Assembly: GCA_015680685.1 (NCBI GenBank)
Contig: MNCI01037900.1
Location: 426,291 to 490,290, forward strand
Reading direction: 5' to 3'
Source of the DNA: Gnetum montanum
Taxonomy: Eukaryota > Streptophyta > Gnetopsida > Gnetales > Gnetaceae
DNA length: 64,000 nucleotides
The position numbers and the translations under genes were made by a program. Within the stretch, counting starts at the first letter, position 1. Each line of letters opens with the position of its first letter. Under the pieces are notes generated by a model. The model ran no database searches. It saw nothing but the letters and a program-made list of their open reading frames with translations, and was not told where the DNA came from. This document shows, piece by piece, positions 11,641 to 22,906 of the stretch.

Positions 11641-12510
11641 GATCTACATAATATGATCAAATCTACAACATAATGAATCAAAAAAAAAAATTTATAGTAC
11701 ATGAAATTCAAAAATAATACAAATGAATAGATGAAAAAATGGCATTTCAACCTTGGAAAAGTAGATAGACAATAGTAATACAACTTCCTACAAATGAATC
11801 CAACACTAAACTAGCTTACAAGAGATTATGCAAAGATTAAATGTTGTTTAATGTAGTTGTAAATGTGTTGATGCTAATATTAATGTATTTGGATATAAAA
11901 TAGCCACATACTTTTTTATATGATCCATGCCCAAACTTTTCCAACCACTTTGAGTTAAACTTAAGTGAATAAAATGGTTAGGATGACATTTTTTTTTTTT
12001 TTTTTTTTTTTGCAATGGCTACCAAAGATGTCCTATTCAAAGCTTAGACATCCACTGTGCAATTTATTTGAATTCTAGTAGAACATCCCATATGAGGCCA
12101 AACTATTTTCCTAAAACTAGTCTACATTCTAATAAAATGTCCACAAAAAGTTGGAATATCCCAATTTGTGACATTCACCTTCTAGATGGAACACCCATTC
12201 TAGGCTAGAATCTCACTCTTGAACTTAATCAAGCCATTGCTAGTACATCCACACTTGGTGTGGAACGTCCATCCTACATCTGAATCTATGGAAAATGAAG
12301 TCTTTCATCCTTTAGATTAGCTCCCAAATTGATCTAAAATAGCTTTCTAACTTTACATTTTTTTTATCCATGCTCATCCAATTGAGAGACATTCACACAT
12401 CTTCAAACAAATTAAGAAACCTTTTTCATTTTCAAGTTTTAGAACACCAAAATATGGAATTAATTAATAAATACAAGTTAAGTTCTTAAGTCCTTTTAGA
12501 ATCATGGTTA
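11641..12510. other. unassigned repeat-derived sequence
   Basis: No gene is seen. The stretch holds an oligo-T run of about 25 bases (11990-12012). At 12020-12300 there is a series of GATGTCC, GACATCC, GGAACGTCC and similar words, like those at 34730-34960. It may be U3-like copia LTR material. Confidence 0.4.
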
Positions 12511-12524
12511 GCTCTAATACCATA
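12511..12524 (-). promoter_or_regulatory. copia-type primer-binding site (tRNA-iMet-like)
   Basis: The minus strand reads TGGTATTAGAGC two bases inside an LTR end (...GCTACA). This is one base from the initiator-Met primer sequence usual for plant copia elements. It marks a minus-strand element whose LTR starts at 12525. Confidence 0.6.
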
Positions 12525-12783
12525 TGTAGCAACTTATTCCTAAGTATCACTATAAAAATCAATTGTATGTTACACTTAAAATTATGCTTTCAAAAATAAC
12601 TCAAAAAATTATAGAAGAAAGCATGATAGAAACTTTATTAGTGATGAAATTAACAATGAAAGGGTATATACATTCATGTTCTTAAGGTTCATTAGCTTGT
12701 CTTGTTACATCATTTAATCCTTATTGGTAATCAAGCACTATGATTATAATAAGATTATGCTAGCATAGAGTTATGAAGCTAGT
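12525..12783 (-). repeat. part of a copia-like LTR, interrupted by E2
   Basis: The LTR end beside the primer site runs to the CTAGT duplicated by the E2 insertion (12779-12783). It should resume at 26523 after E2. I could not find its outer end. Confidence 0.45.
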
Positions 12784-13576
12784 TGATGAGTGACAAGGTA
12801 CCCCTACACTCAACCATACGAATATGAGCATCTCACGCACGATCCGGTCAAACTCCAAGGGCTAAGTGCTTACACGCCTTAATGGAACACTTAAGGTTAA
12901 TCAATCGTTGTCTTCCCAAACTTACTTATATTGTCACAGTTGTATGGTTAAGTAAGCTTGAGGTATATGATTTTTTATATCTTTTATCTTTTTAATGTCT
13001 TATGCTAATAGGGGAAGGTGAAGAGAACTAAGTGACTAACTTTCATTAACTATTCACTAACTAAGTTCTAATTAGCCTAGCACCAGTATATGTTCCCACT
13101 TACCTTACACACCCTAAACCAGTGCAATGCTACTAGGATTACCAAACGCTACTCGTTACTAGGTTACCAAGTGTTACACACGTGCTTGGTGTGGTCGTAC
13201 TGAGTGCACTTAACTAGGAGAGTCAAGGGTTAAGAGAGATTAATTATCTAGGAAATCATTTAAGCATTTAACAATAATTAATTACTATTTAGCTTAGTCC
13301 ATATTCTGCAAGGTTTATTAGAAAGTTCGTCTTTATTGCCGTACACAAATGTGTGCTCAGGTACAATTTGCTCGAATAAAGATCCATTCACTTTAAGACT
13401 CCTACTGCAGGTACATGGAAATTATTCTAACTCTGGAATGGTAAAACTGCAAGAGTTTAGCTAAGGGTCTAAGTCTAAGTGCCTAAAACAGGGAAAGTTG
13501 CCTCTTATTTATTGACATTGCAACGGGCCGTGATATCATATACACAATATCACATATGTGATATCGCGGCTCATCA
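12784..13576 (-). repeat. 3' LTR of E2 (793 bp)
   Basis: On the plus strand it begins TGATGAGTGAC and ends GGCTCATCA. It holds the TATA-like box in CCTCTTATTTAT (about 13500) and GATATC palindromes at 13530-13570. The polypurine tract (minus strand CATGGGGGTA) is at 13577-13586. Confidence 0.9.
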
Positions 13577-15300
13577 TACCCCCATGATTGAATAAAAACT
13601 CATCCTTGAGTTCCGTACAAAATATTGGGAAAGTATGGGATTATTGACTTGAATGACACTAATGGTGAATGGGGTGACATGTGAACGGATCATCATTACA
13701 ATACATGACAAAATTAGTGTTCATGACAACAATAGGGAACACTATATACATTTGACATCTAGCCTCATTTGGCAGCTGAGAGAGAGAGAGAAAAGAAGAA
13801 GTCTGTTGGTGCCGATGCCAAGATTGCACCTTCTGTTGGTCATCCATAAGTGCACCATCAATCCTGTTCCTTGCATAACTGCTCCAACACCAGTCCATTC
13901 TAAGTGTTTCCTCCAGATCCAATCCATTGTTGTATGATTGCCATCTGCACACACAACATAGTCTTATATTAGCAAGGGTAAATGAATCACAATGCAGTTG
14001 ATACCTTGCCTCAGTGTAAGGTCCATTGACTAAGTTGTGATATGGCTAATGCAAATTCTGGAGATATAACACTGGTGACTACCCAAGGTGGAGGGGTTAA
14101 AAGAAAATAAAAAAAATTGGACCAGGACCCCCATGATTGAGAGCGAACCTCCAGTAGCGAGAGAATGGAAAAAGATAAGGAATAAAAAAGATAGAAAAAA
14201 AGAAACAACGGCAACACCGATAAAATGGATGCTAGGGATGAAACTGAACAAAATAAAAGTTGATTGCGAAAATGTTTAAGGGAAAGAAATTAACTAATGC
14301 ACCAAGTAGGAATGCCAGTGGGTCCTCCCCAAAGCAGGCTCATGCCCTTAATGCCCTAACAATTCCACATTCAAAGAGTCCGTAGGCTCTGGAAATGTCA
14401 TTTGGAAGAAAGAGTTAAAGTCTTAACCACAAGAATTTACCAAAAAGAAAACAATGTATCAACCAAAATATGGACTATTGATACAACCGGTAATGAGGTG
14501 GAAAATGGAAAAAGAATGATGGAAAGAAGAGAATGGAAAGGACTCTCAAGAACAAGGTGGTGTACAGCCCCTTGTGTATTAATGGATAATGTGACTTAGT
14601 AGATCTCATTCCAAATCTAGCCTCAAACAATCCACATCCAGTGACTTCGCGTTAATACATTTGGCCAATCCATCCACTTGAAGAAACAAGAATGCTTCCG
14701 CCAAAGAGTCACCACCATTCTGACGAAACGAAAAAGGAGAAAGTAGGAAGCGAGAAGGGGCCTTAGTTAGAGGGAACATGTTTATTTAGTTCCATAACCA
14801 ATGATTGTAGCCTAGATGATTATTTCTTCTAAGAGATGTTCTTTGAATTATCACTTTTCTCTTTTTTTTCTCTCTTTTTTTTTTGCGTGAGAACCACACC
14901 ATGCAAAGACTTTTTATTATTTTTATTAGCTCAACTTCCCGATAATGGAGCAACATGAATGGTAAGAAAAACCCAAAAAGAAAAACATCCAAGCACCCAA
15001 GAGAATGGCTAGCACAAATGCATCAAATCCCCTTGAAGTCACACCCTTTTCAATCCTTGAGTCCTTCCATAGTTTGAGAAATGCCCAGTCACCAATTCAT
15101 TGATCGTTATCATTATTGAAAGAAAGGGACTATACAGTTCCAAGCCAAGAGAGATCATAGAAATTCATGGATGCATGGATGACATGGACTCATTACCTGT
15201 TATATCAAAAGAACCATACCTTAGTATCAACATTATAACTCAAAGGTAAAAACCAAACATTAGAAACTAATAGAATACAGTTCATACCATCATCAGGAGC
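13577..15300 (-). other. 3' non-coding region of E2
   Basis: It is similar along its length to the E4 region 39374-41150 and, at its end, to E1 1-646. Shared blocks include the GTGTGCAG-ATGG site (13941-13954), a T-rich tract at 14860-14890 inside similar short frames, and the GTGGGTCCTCCCCAAAGCAGG block near 14320. The short open frames shift between copies, so I read this as conserved non-coding sequence. Confidence 0.6.
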
Positions 15301-15822
15301 ACTTATTAGGTGACGAACCTAACAAAATAAATAATCACATAAATAAATAAAAAAGTATAAACGATGTTGCAAAACAAAAACAAAAAAAGTGAAAGAAATT
15401 TGTAAAAAAAATGTGTAAAACAAAAAACTTAAAAAAGGAACTGAGGGCCTCAAATGATCAGCATAGGTGGCCATCTCCCCCATGACTGAGTTGAAAGGGG
15501 GAGATCTGAAATAATGAGCAAGGTCATCCTTTCTCTGATGTGTTATGTGCATTGATCGTTCTAGATTCATGGTAAGGTTTGGTAGATTGCACATTGACTA
15601 GGAATCTTTTATCAGAGTGCTTATTTGAAGTTTTTAGGAATTTCTGGCTTCCCCCTATTGATGTTTTCAGGTTAAGGGTTGGAAGTTGGTGACACTCTTG
15701 CTCTAGCGCATCTATGCCTTCAAAGTGGATGCAAGTGGTTCCCCTAGTTAGTTCCATGCATGTTGGTGAGTTTCTCTCTTGATCAGCTATCAATCACTGG
15801 GTGTCTTCTTGTTGTGTGGTTG

Positions 15823-16320
15823 CTACATACAGGCACTTTTGTATGTTAATTTCTTGGGCACACCAATTGCAGCAGGCAATGCTAAACATTCCTGTACGTA
15901 ATCATACCTTGTATCACTGTATGTGATGCATGGAACTTTATTCTTCTTGATGTTTCCAAAAGTGTTTTCCTTAGATATTTCCAAGGAAAGATCGCAGATT
16001 CCTAGGCATGCATTTATGGTACTTAGCCATGCCCTTTCCATTATTATTGGGAAGTCCCCTTTGTCATTATTTACTTGTATCACTAGGAAATCAGTTGGGT
16101 ATGATCACCCACACACAGTGGTAACGATATCCTCCACCAGTCCTAAGGGAACAATGATGGACTATTCAACCAACTCTAAGCGAATATTGCTCTTCTTTAG
16201 TGGAGGTAGGTTTCAGGCTTTATACATCTCTTGTGATATTAAGTTGACTCCAGAACCTGAGTCCAAAAGACCTTTACATGGCTCATTTCCAACGACTTGC
16301 AGATAGATTAAAGGACTTCC
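15823..16320 (-). pseudogene. retropepsin-like protease of E2
   Basis: The minus-strand frame, with a few stops, reads GSPLIYLQ, then the active-site loop LLDSGSGVNLIS (D-S-G retained), then PLGLVEDIVTTVCG, and PIIMERAWLSTINACLGI-DLSL. The last is the flap-to-helix segment typical of Ty3 proteases of the Athila/Tat type. It lies directly after gag. The open part is 15823-16083. No RT follows. Confidence 0.8.
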
Positions 16321-16359
16321 AAGGTCAGAGAATTTCCTCAGAAGGGGACCCTCGTTAAT

Positions 16360-18903
16360 CCAGTTAGTGATGGCATGTGTTCACATAACCCTGTGCGTTG
16401 AGCTCTATTTTTGGTTTGAAGGGAGCTCTAAAGCCTTATTTGATGGAGAAGCTTTCAGAGGTTCAACCGCTTGTGGTTGAGAGAGCTTGATTGGACTATT
16501 GGTTCTAAAGAAAGGTCTTCTCTTTGTATAGTTGTCAGAACCAGTAGCGGGTTGAAGGTTCACAGCTCTTGTAGCATTGCATTGCTATGGTTGAGTGGGG
16601 AGTTCCCCTTGCATTGCTGGAGCAGGTGGTAATGGAGCTATCAGCATGAGAGTTGCAGATGGGTTTGGAGGATGGTATGTCTGTTGGTTGTCTCTCCTAG
16701 GAGAAGGAGTCCTATAATACTCCCAAGCTTGGTAGTGACGTTGTGGTGTCACATGAACAACAGAGTTACATGGAGAGATTGGCTACTACATGTAGTAGCC
16801 ATATGGATCCAACTACCAGTAAGGGTATTGTTGCCTTGGTGGTGGCATCCCCCATGACTGTGGGTATTGCCATTGTTGGTGGTGCTCAATAGGTTAATAC
16901 GTTAAAGGTTGGTGGAACTGCCTTTGGTTACCTTGGGGATAAGGTAACCATCGGGGTACTTGCCATTGGTTAAGTCGTGGGTTGAGTGCATACACCCCAG
17001 ACTCCTGTAGGTGTGAGATTACTGGGGAACATCGCTTAGGATGGTCATATTGGCATATCTCACATCCATCGTCATTTTCCATATCAGAATCCACAACCTC
17101 TTTGGTGATAGCCATTTTACCCTTACCTTTGTTATGTGCATCATCCATGTCCCTCTTTTTCTTTTTGTCATAGTCACTACCTTGCTCCTTAGACTCCTCT
17201 ACAATTTTGAGAATGGTTTCAAATCTACTATTTAGGGAGTCCCACATTTGGTCTACCTTTTTCGACACTTCTGTCGTTAATTTTTCGAGCAACAAGGTTT
17301 TCCTATTCACCATCCCTTCGAGTGGTGACTCTTCCTCCTTGTCATAGAATCTCACTCCCCTTTTTTGGAGGGAAGGATCGCGATTGTACTCTTCCACACT
17401 TTCTCTCTTACCTAGCTCCCCTTCTTCCTTAGCTACTTGCTCCAACAATCTATGAACCTGATGGAACCTAAGCTCTGATAATCTCCCTTAGGCATACGTT
17501 CCAAGGGTTCTCCTTATTTCATGCCTAAGTCCATCTACGAGATGGCGTAGTTGATCCCGTTGTGTGTAACCATGGCCTGGGAAATGATGTAACAATGCAT
17601 AATAATGGCCCATGGTAGCATCCAAGGGTTTGTAATTTCTTTGCTTCCATCCTTAGATTTTCTTTCTTAGGTTGGACACCTGGGAGTATGTTTGATACTT
17701 ATCATTAAACAGTTCTAGCATCGTACTCCACCTTCGAATGCATTCCAGTTCTAAGGACTGGTACCAGCTTTCCGCTTCTTTTACTAGTGTCCTTGTGAAC
17801 AACTTTAGTTTTTTTCATTCATTCTCGATGTTCTGCAAGGCACATGCATCGTGAAATGCTTGTAGGTGATTCTGAGGATCAGCGTTGTATCCCCCCTCAA
17901 AACATGGGATGTTATTCATGTCTAACCTCCTGATCTTGCTATCTTTTTGGTGCCTTATGGGAATTTTTACGGCCTTCGTGATATCTAACATGCTTCGAGT
18001 TGCAAGTAGGGGTTCTTTGTGGTAATTTCATTCATAGCGTCTATGATGTCTACGTGGTTCCCTACTCTCCCTTCTTCCATGCCATGATTCTCTAGAGTGC
18101 CCTCATCCTTGTTTTCAACTCTCTCATCGAGGTTTCTCAGACTATTTACCTTTATCCTCATGGTTAGGCTCCTTATGACTGTGTCCTAATACTGAAGGAG
18201 AGGGTGAATGTGATGACGAAGGTGAAGAAGAAGGAGAACCATCTTTATGATGATTTTTCCTACCTTCTCTTCGATGGTCTCGGCCCCGATCGTGATTACG
18301 ATCAGACTTCCCACCCTTATCATGTGTTTGTGTTCCCTCGTTGAACACTTGGTTTTCATGGGGATCAGAACCAAGATTGTGAATCATGGAGTGGAGGTTC
18401 TGATACACCACCTCTTGACCATTGTTAGGAGGGGGAACATCATTTTGTGAAGAACCTATTGAAATAGGTTCACCATCCTCAATTTTTCTTAAGACGAGTG
18501 GAGTGTTATGGGGTCCTTTGCCCTTCAACGATGTATAGTATCTCTCCTGTCGCAAGTCCCTTTGACATTGTGCTTCTGTGGGGTGGTAATCCCTTGTGTC
18601 ACAATCGCATGCAACATATTCCACATATAACTGTGACATGTCTACTCATGCAAGAGCATGAAGAAGCATGTTGGGTACTACTTGATCTGGAGGTAACACT
18701 ATGTTACCCTCCAAGTCTCTCCAACGCAGTTGTTCATCTTGATGGAGAATAAACGTAAAGTCAGGTACATGCTCATCGTGATGAATATATACCACATAGA
18801 AATGTTGAAGCACTGGCGGATCTTAGTTACATGTGTTATGCCACCGACTGTCTCTTGTGTGAGTCCTAGGTGGTGAAGTGCTTTTGTGCGAAGAAGAAGA
18901 CAT
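16360..18903 (-). pseudogene. gag of E2
   Basis: The ATG at 18903 (MSSSSHKSTSP) lies about 130 bp inside the element. The N-terminal section has DFTFILHQDEQLRW and EGNIVLPPDQVV. A basic, serine-rich section follows (open 18142-18639). The capsid region has the PGHGYTQRDQLRHLVDGL phrase near 17570. A long open section (16894-17448) has VDQMWDSLNSRFETIL and the knuckle-like CEICQYDHPKRC (C-x2-C-x3-H-x3-C), then a proline-rich tail. A handful of stops break it. Confidence 0.82.
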
Positions 18904-19030
18904 TTTTGTCTTGTTTCGTGTGTTGTTTACCGTTGTCTTATCTTTTCCTAATTAACCCTAAGGGTTCATTCTAGCATCCCAACGATATGAATGATCTCCT
19001 ATGTTCTACGTAGTGCAAAAACAACTAATT

Positions 19031-19048
19031 CCTTGGCAACGGTGCCAA
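19031..19048 (-). promoter_or_regulatory. primer-binding site of E2 (tRNA-Asp-like)
   Basis: The minus strand reads TTGGCACCGTTGCCAAGG directly after the LTR end CTCATCA. It is close to the complement of the 3' end of plant tRNA-Asp, the primer of Athila-type elements. Confidence 0.75.
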
Positions 19049-19226
19049 TGATGAGTGGCAAGGTACCCCTACACTCAACCATAAGAATACAAGCGTCTCA
19101 CGCGCGATCCAGTCGAACTTCAAGGACTAAGTGCCTATGCGCCTTAATGGAACACTTAAGGTTTGCTATCTTCCCAAACTTACTTGTATTGTCACAGTTG
19201 TATAATTAAGTAAGCTTGAGGTATAT
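19049..19226 (-). repeat. 5' LTR of E2, first part
   Basis: This piece matches the first about 180 bp (plus-strand coordinates) of the 3' LTR at 12784. It ends at TATAT (19222-19226), the target duplicated by E3. The LTR resumes at 25895. Confidence 0.88.
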
Positions 19227-20100
19227 TGATAAGTGACGAGGTACCCCTACACTCAACCATACGAATACGAGCGTTACATGCGCGATCCGATCGAACTCTG
19301 TAGATGGACTAGTTGTGGCATCTAGATAGTTAGCCTTAGGTTGTAGTTCGTTGTCTTCCCACCTGGACTATTGTTAGCTTTTTCACGTATGGTTTAGTCT
19401 AGAGTGAGGTGTATGATGTGGTCCTAATCTAATGCTACTCCTGAAGGCAATGGAAAGTAATATTAACTAAGCTAGGAGGGAAGGGTAAGAAAGAATCTAA
19501 ACTAGCCTAAGTGTGATAAGCATCCATTTCTTAATCATCCATACACATATTGTACTTTGTGCACGACTACCACTGGGATTACCAAGTGCATGGCCTAGGT
19601 ATGCTACTAGGTTACCAAGTAGTCACACTTAAATGCTCGTGATTAAGTCATACTCATTCCGTGTTTAACATGAGATAAGGGTGAGAGAGATTAACTAAGA
19701 AAATAATAAATAATAATTAATTAATTAATTAATTAAACTAAGTGAATGCTACAATGATGAAGTAATCTCGATCTTCATTTCTAGTCATGTGCGTGTCCAA
19801 GTATGTCATACTCGAATAAGGATGTCATACAATTATAATCATTACACTGCGGGCATACACTGAGAAATTATTCTATCTCTGGAAGGGAAAAACTACCATA
19901 TCTTCGCTAAGAGACTAAAAACTAGATGCCTAAAACTAGGAAAATTGCCTCTTATTTATAGACATTGGGGCAGGCTGCGATATCACATACGTGATATCAC
20001 GGCTAATGTGATATCACGGCTACGACATCGCGTATGCGATATCATAGCCCATGGGATATCATGGTAGTGATATCATAGCCAAAAAATTCATGACTCATCA
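19227..20100 (-). repeat. 3' LTR of E3
   Basis: On the plus strand it begins TGATAAGTGACG and ends GACTCATCA. TGATATCACGGC-type words recur at 19978-20090. The TATA-like box lies in CTCTTATTTATAGAC (about 19951). The polypurine tract is the minus-strand TTTTGGGGGTA at 20101-20111. Confidence 0.9.
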
Positions 20101-20282
20101 TACCCCCAAAACTGAATGAAAACTTTTCCTCGAGTTACAAAGAGAACAAGCTCCATTGATTACACAATGAAAAGATATGGGATTATTGACTGACTAGGAT
20201 GGATTCATGCCGCAGTGTGGAGTTAGAACAAAATTGAGATACAACACAAAAGAAAATCCTATGATTACAAAATTAGTGGAAC

Positions 20283-21050
20283 TCATGTAGTTCCTAGTTG
20301 TGGTGGCTTCTCCATAGGTGTCTTTCCCTTTTCTTGTGCTCCAAGTCTTGGGATTTGATGACATTGAAGTATGGCCTGGAGTTTCTCCTCTTGTAAGGCC
20401 TTGAGTGCCTTGGCGCACGTGTAGGTTTTCGCTTCTACCATAGAGGCATCCCAATCAACCTTCTCTCTTTCTTCCACCATCCTTTTATTCTCTATCAACA
20501 GTTTATTAAGTTGCTCAATTCTAAATGTGTCCAGCTGGTTCTGAGCAACTTTTGGCCCTATATTCGGAAGGTCTAATACTTCCAAAATGGCTTGAATAGA
20601 GAAGTCAACAGTCACATCACAATTGTTAACCGTGGTGACTTCTTCTTTATTGTGCCAAAATTGGTATGTTTGCCCTAAGTACCAGGAACCACTTTCAGAG
20701 AAGGTAGGCCATAATGGAGATCCTTTGAGGTAATCCCTAACGATCACCAGAGCAAATTTTGCGAAAGGTCCAAAGTTTAATTCCATGATCACTACAGTGA
20801 ATATGGACCTTTCATGGATGGTCTGAACATAATCCTAGGTCAGCATGAGATATCGTCCCTGTTCAAATGCTGCAGTAGCGCCTCCTTTCGCCTACCTTGA
20901 TTGTACAGTAGTAGGGTCTTCTTGATGGATACTAAATGATTGTTCATCCTATACTGCATGTTGTTTGGCAGGAACTTGAACTTCACCTCTCCTAGGTTTT
21001 TTTATCACACCTTGAGCAGGACCTTCTTGTTGTCTACGTTTCAGGGCCAT
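20283..21050 (-). pseudogene. 3' ORF of E3 (about 256 codons, unrecognised)
   Basis: The frame opens ATGGCCCTGAAACG at 21050, directly after a splice-acceptor-like GTGATTGCAG, and ends at 20283. Three TAG codons interrupt its first third. Each could be a decayed CAG, so the ancestral frame was probably complete. The last 169 codons are open. The N-terminus is basic (KRRQQ, KKPRRGE), then comes FGPFAKFALVIVRDYL and a Glu/Lys-rich likely helical part (NKLLIENKRMVEEREK). I see no membrane segment and no known domain. Its position after gag and before the polypurine tract is where Athila-type elements carry an env-like ORF, but no similarity is claimed. Confidence 0.6.
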
Positions 21051-21059
21051 CTGCAATCA

Positions 21060-22906
21060 CATGGGACCAATCATTAGTAAGGTTGTTACCAAAGTTAGGT
21101 TATACCTTACTGCTTGCCTTAATAGATTTACTTTATTTCCATGTGATGTTAATTATTGGAAGAACCATGTCCCCGAAAGATTATAATGTTGAGTCCTTTT
21201 TGCTTAGGTGGTTTCCAAATTTAATTTTTTGGTATAGCTAAGGGGATGAAATTTTTTTTGACACATTCTATTCTTAATTTTATAACTAATTACCCTTAAA
21301 TATGTCCTTTGGGTGATGATGAATTTCAAAAAATTTATGTGCTATTCGGCGTGTGCCCCTCCCCCACAACTAAGCTGAACACTCCAGGTTCAAGTAGGTT
21401 TAGACGGAATAAAAATCGAAGTACCATCGAGCAAGTTATAAATATGAAAGCAAGGGATGTGCAATCACAAGTCATAGAGAGGAATTTGAAAAACGTCCCC
21501 TGCATGAACAGTTGCAAATGATGTTGATTAGCATAGGGGGGTCATGTATATATATTTTCATCAAAGTTAGGGCACTTAGAGAATGTACCAAATTTTTAAT
21601 ATTTCTTTGAAATTAAACTATGTAAACTACAGCCATCTGGATGATTGTTAAAGGGTTCTAGGGTAATTCAACTAGTTCTAAAGGCATGAAAATTATGATG
21701 GTATGGTATTTCTCAATAAGGACCTTGAATGGGAGAAAAAGGCTATGTGATGGTTCATAGGAATGTTGATTCGAAGGGATAATGATAATAGGGAAAGAAT
21801 GTTATGAAAAATAGGCTGAGGGTAAGAAATGGTGTGTGTAAGCTCTATCATAAGCGAAGATTACAAAAGATTACACAAGTGGGTCCTCCCCAAAGCAAGT
21901 TCTAACCTATAATGCCCTTGTGTAACCACACTCAAAGTGTCCGTGGGCACTAGAAGGGTTAAATGTAATCCGCACTGATTCCACAAAACACACACATGTA
22001 ATTATCACCAGAATGAGGTAAGAATTCTATGCTACACACGACATGAGCTACAATTATACGGACAATGAGATGAGACGAAGTATAGAAGGGATCATAGAGA
22101 TTAGGACATGAGGTAACTAACCCCGAGCATAGTGAATCCTGCATGTTAAGCATGATTAAGGTGTTTTTAACCCATCATTCCAAGATCAGGACCAATTCCA
22201 TTCCTCTAATCAGTGACATCGCATTGTTTCATCCCATGAGGAGCAACTATGAGAGTACCATAACAACAAGGCGTACGATCACTTGCCATTTTGTTCAAGG
22301 GAGGAGTGATTTTTGTTTTGTGGCACTTCCTTTGTTTTTTTTTTTTTTTCTAATTACTGAGTCCAGAGAAGCTGCCAACCTTTAGGCATGGGTACATGTC
22401 TTTCTAGTGGGACCCCCTAGAACAGCATTGGATTTTTGAGTGCCCTCTTGATTACTCTTACTCCCATTTTTCATTAGATCTACAAGGATCTTAGTACAGC
22501 CACGTTGCATGATAACTCCCATAGATGTCACCAAAGAGAATCTGCAAGTCCCCTTGATGTCACACCCTAATCATTCCCTTTTAATCCATCCTTCTTCATT
22601 CAGGGTACAATGAACACAAAATTAATTTTAAGTTGTAAAAATGTCAAGAATATCACTGTAACCTCGAACAAAACCTCTTATTTGTAGAATGGATGAGTGG
22701 GTGTAATGGGCTCATTGTCCAAATAATTGATTGTTCGAGACTCGACAACATAGAACACACCTCAACCAACGATCCACATGAGTGTTTTATTTGTAGATGA
22801 GATTACTTATAAAAACGTAAAGAGACAAAAAGATAAAACAAGAAATTGGAAAATGAAAAACTGGAAAACAAAAAGTTGTAAAATTAAAGAAAATGAAAAG
22901 TATTTA
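21060..22906 (-). other. non-coding spacer of E3 between gag and the 3' ORF
   Basis: No frame with recognisable protease, RT or integrase is found. It holds the GTGGGTCCTCCCCAAAGCA block (about 21869) shared with E2 and E4, and an oligo-T tract (22330-22350) like theirs. The shared blocks show common descent of the whole 3' regions. Confidence 0.6.

Noticed and set aside
14786-14992. Short frame with similar relatives at 40593-40841
   Set aside because: The similarity is that of the nucleotide sequence in the 3' region, and the poly-Lys part comes from a variable T-rich tract.
15923-16306. 127-codon plus-strand frame
   Set aside because: It is the opposite strand of the E2 protease.
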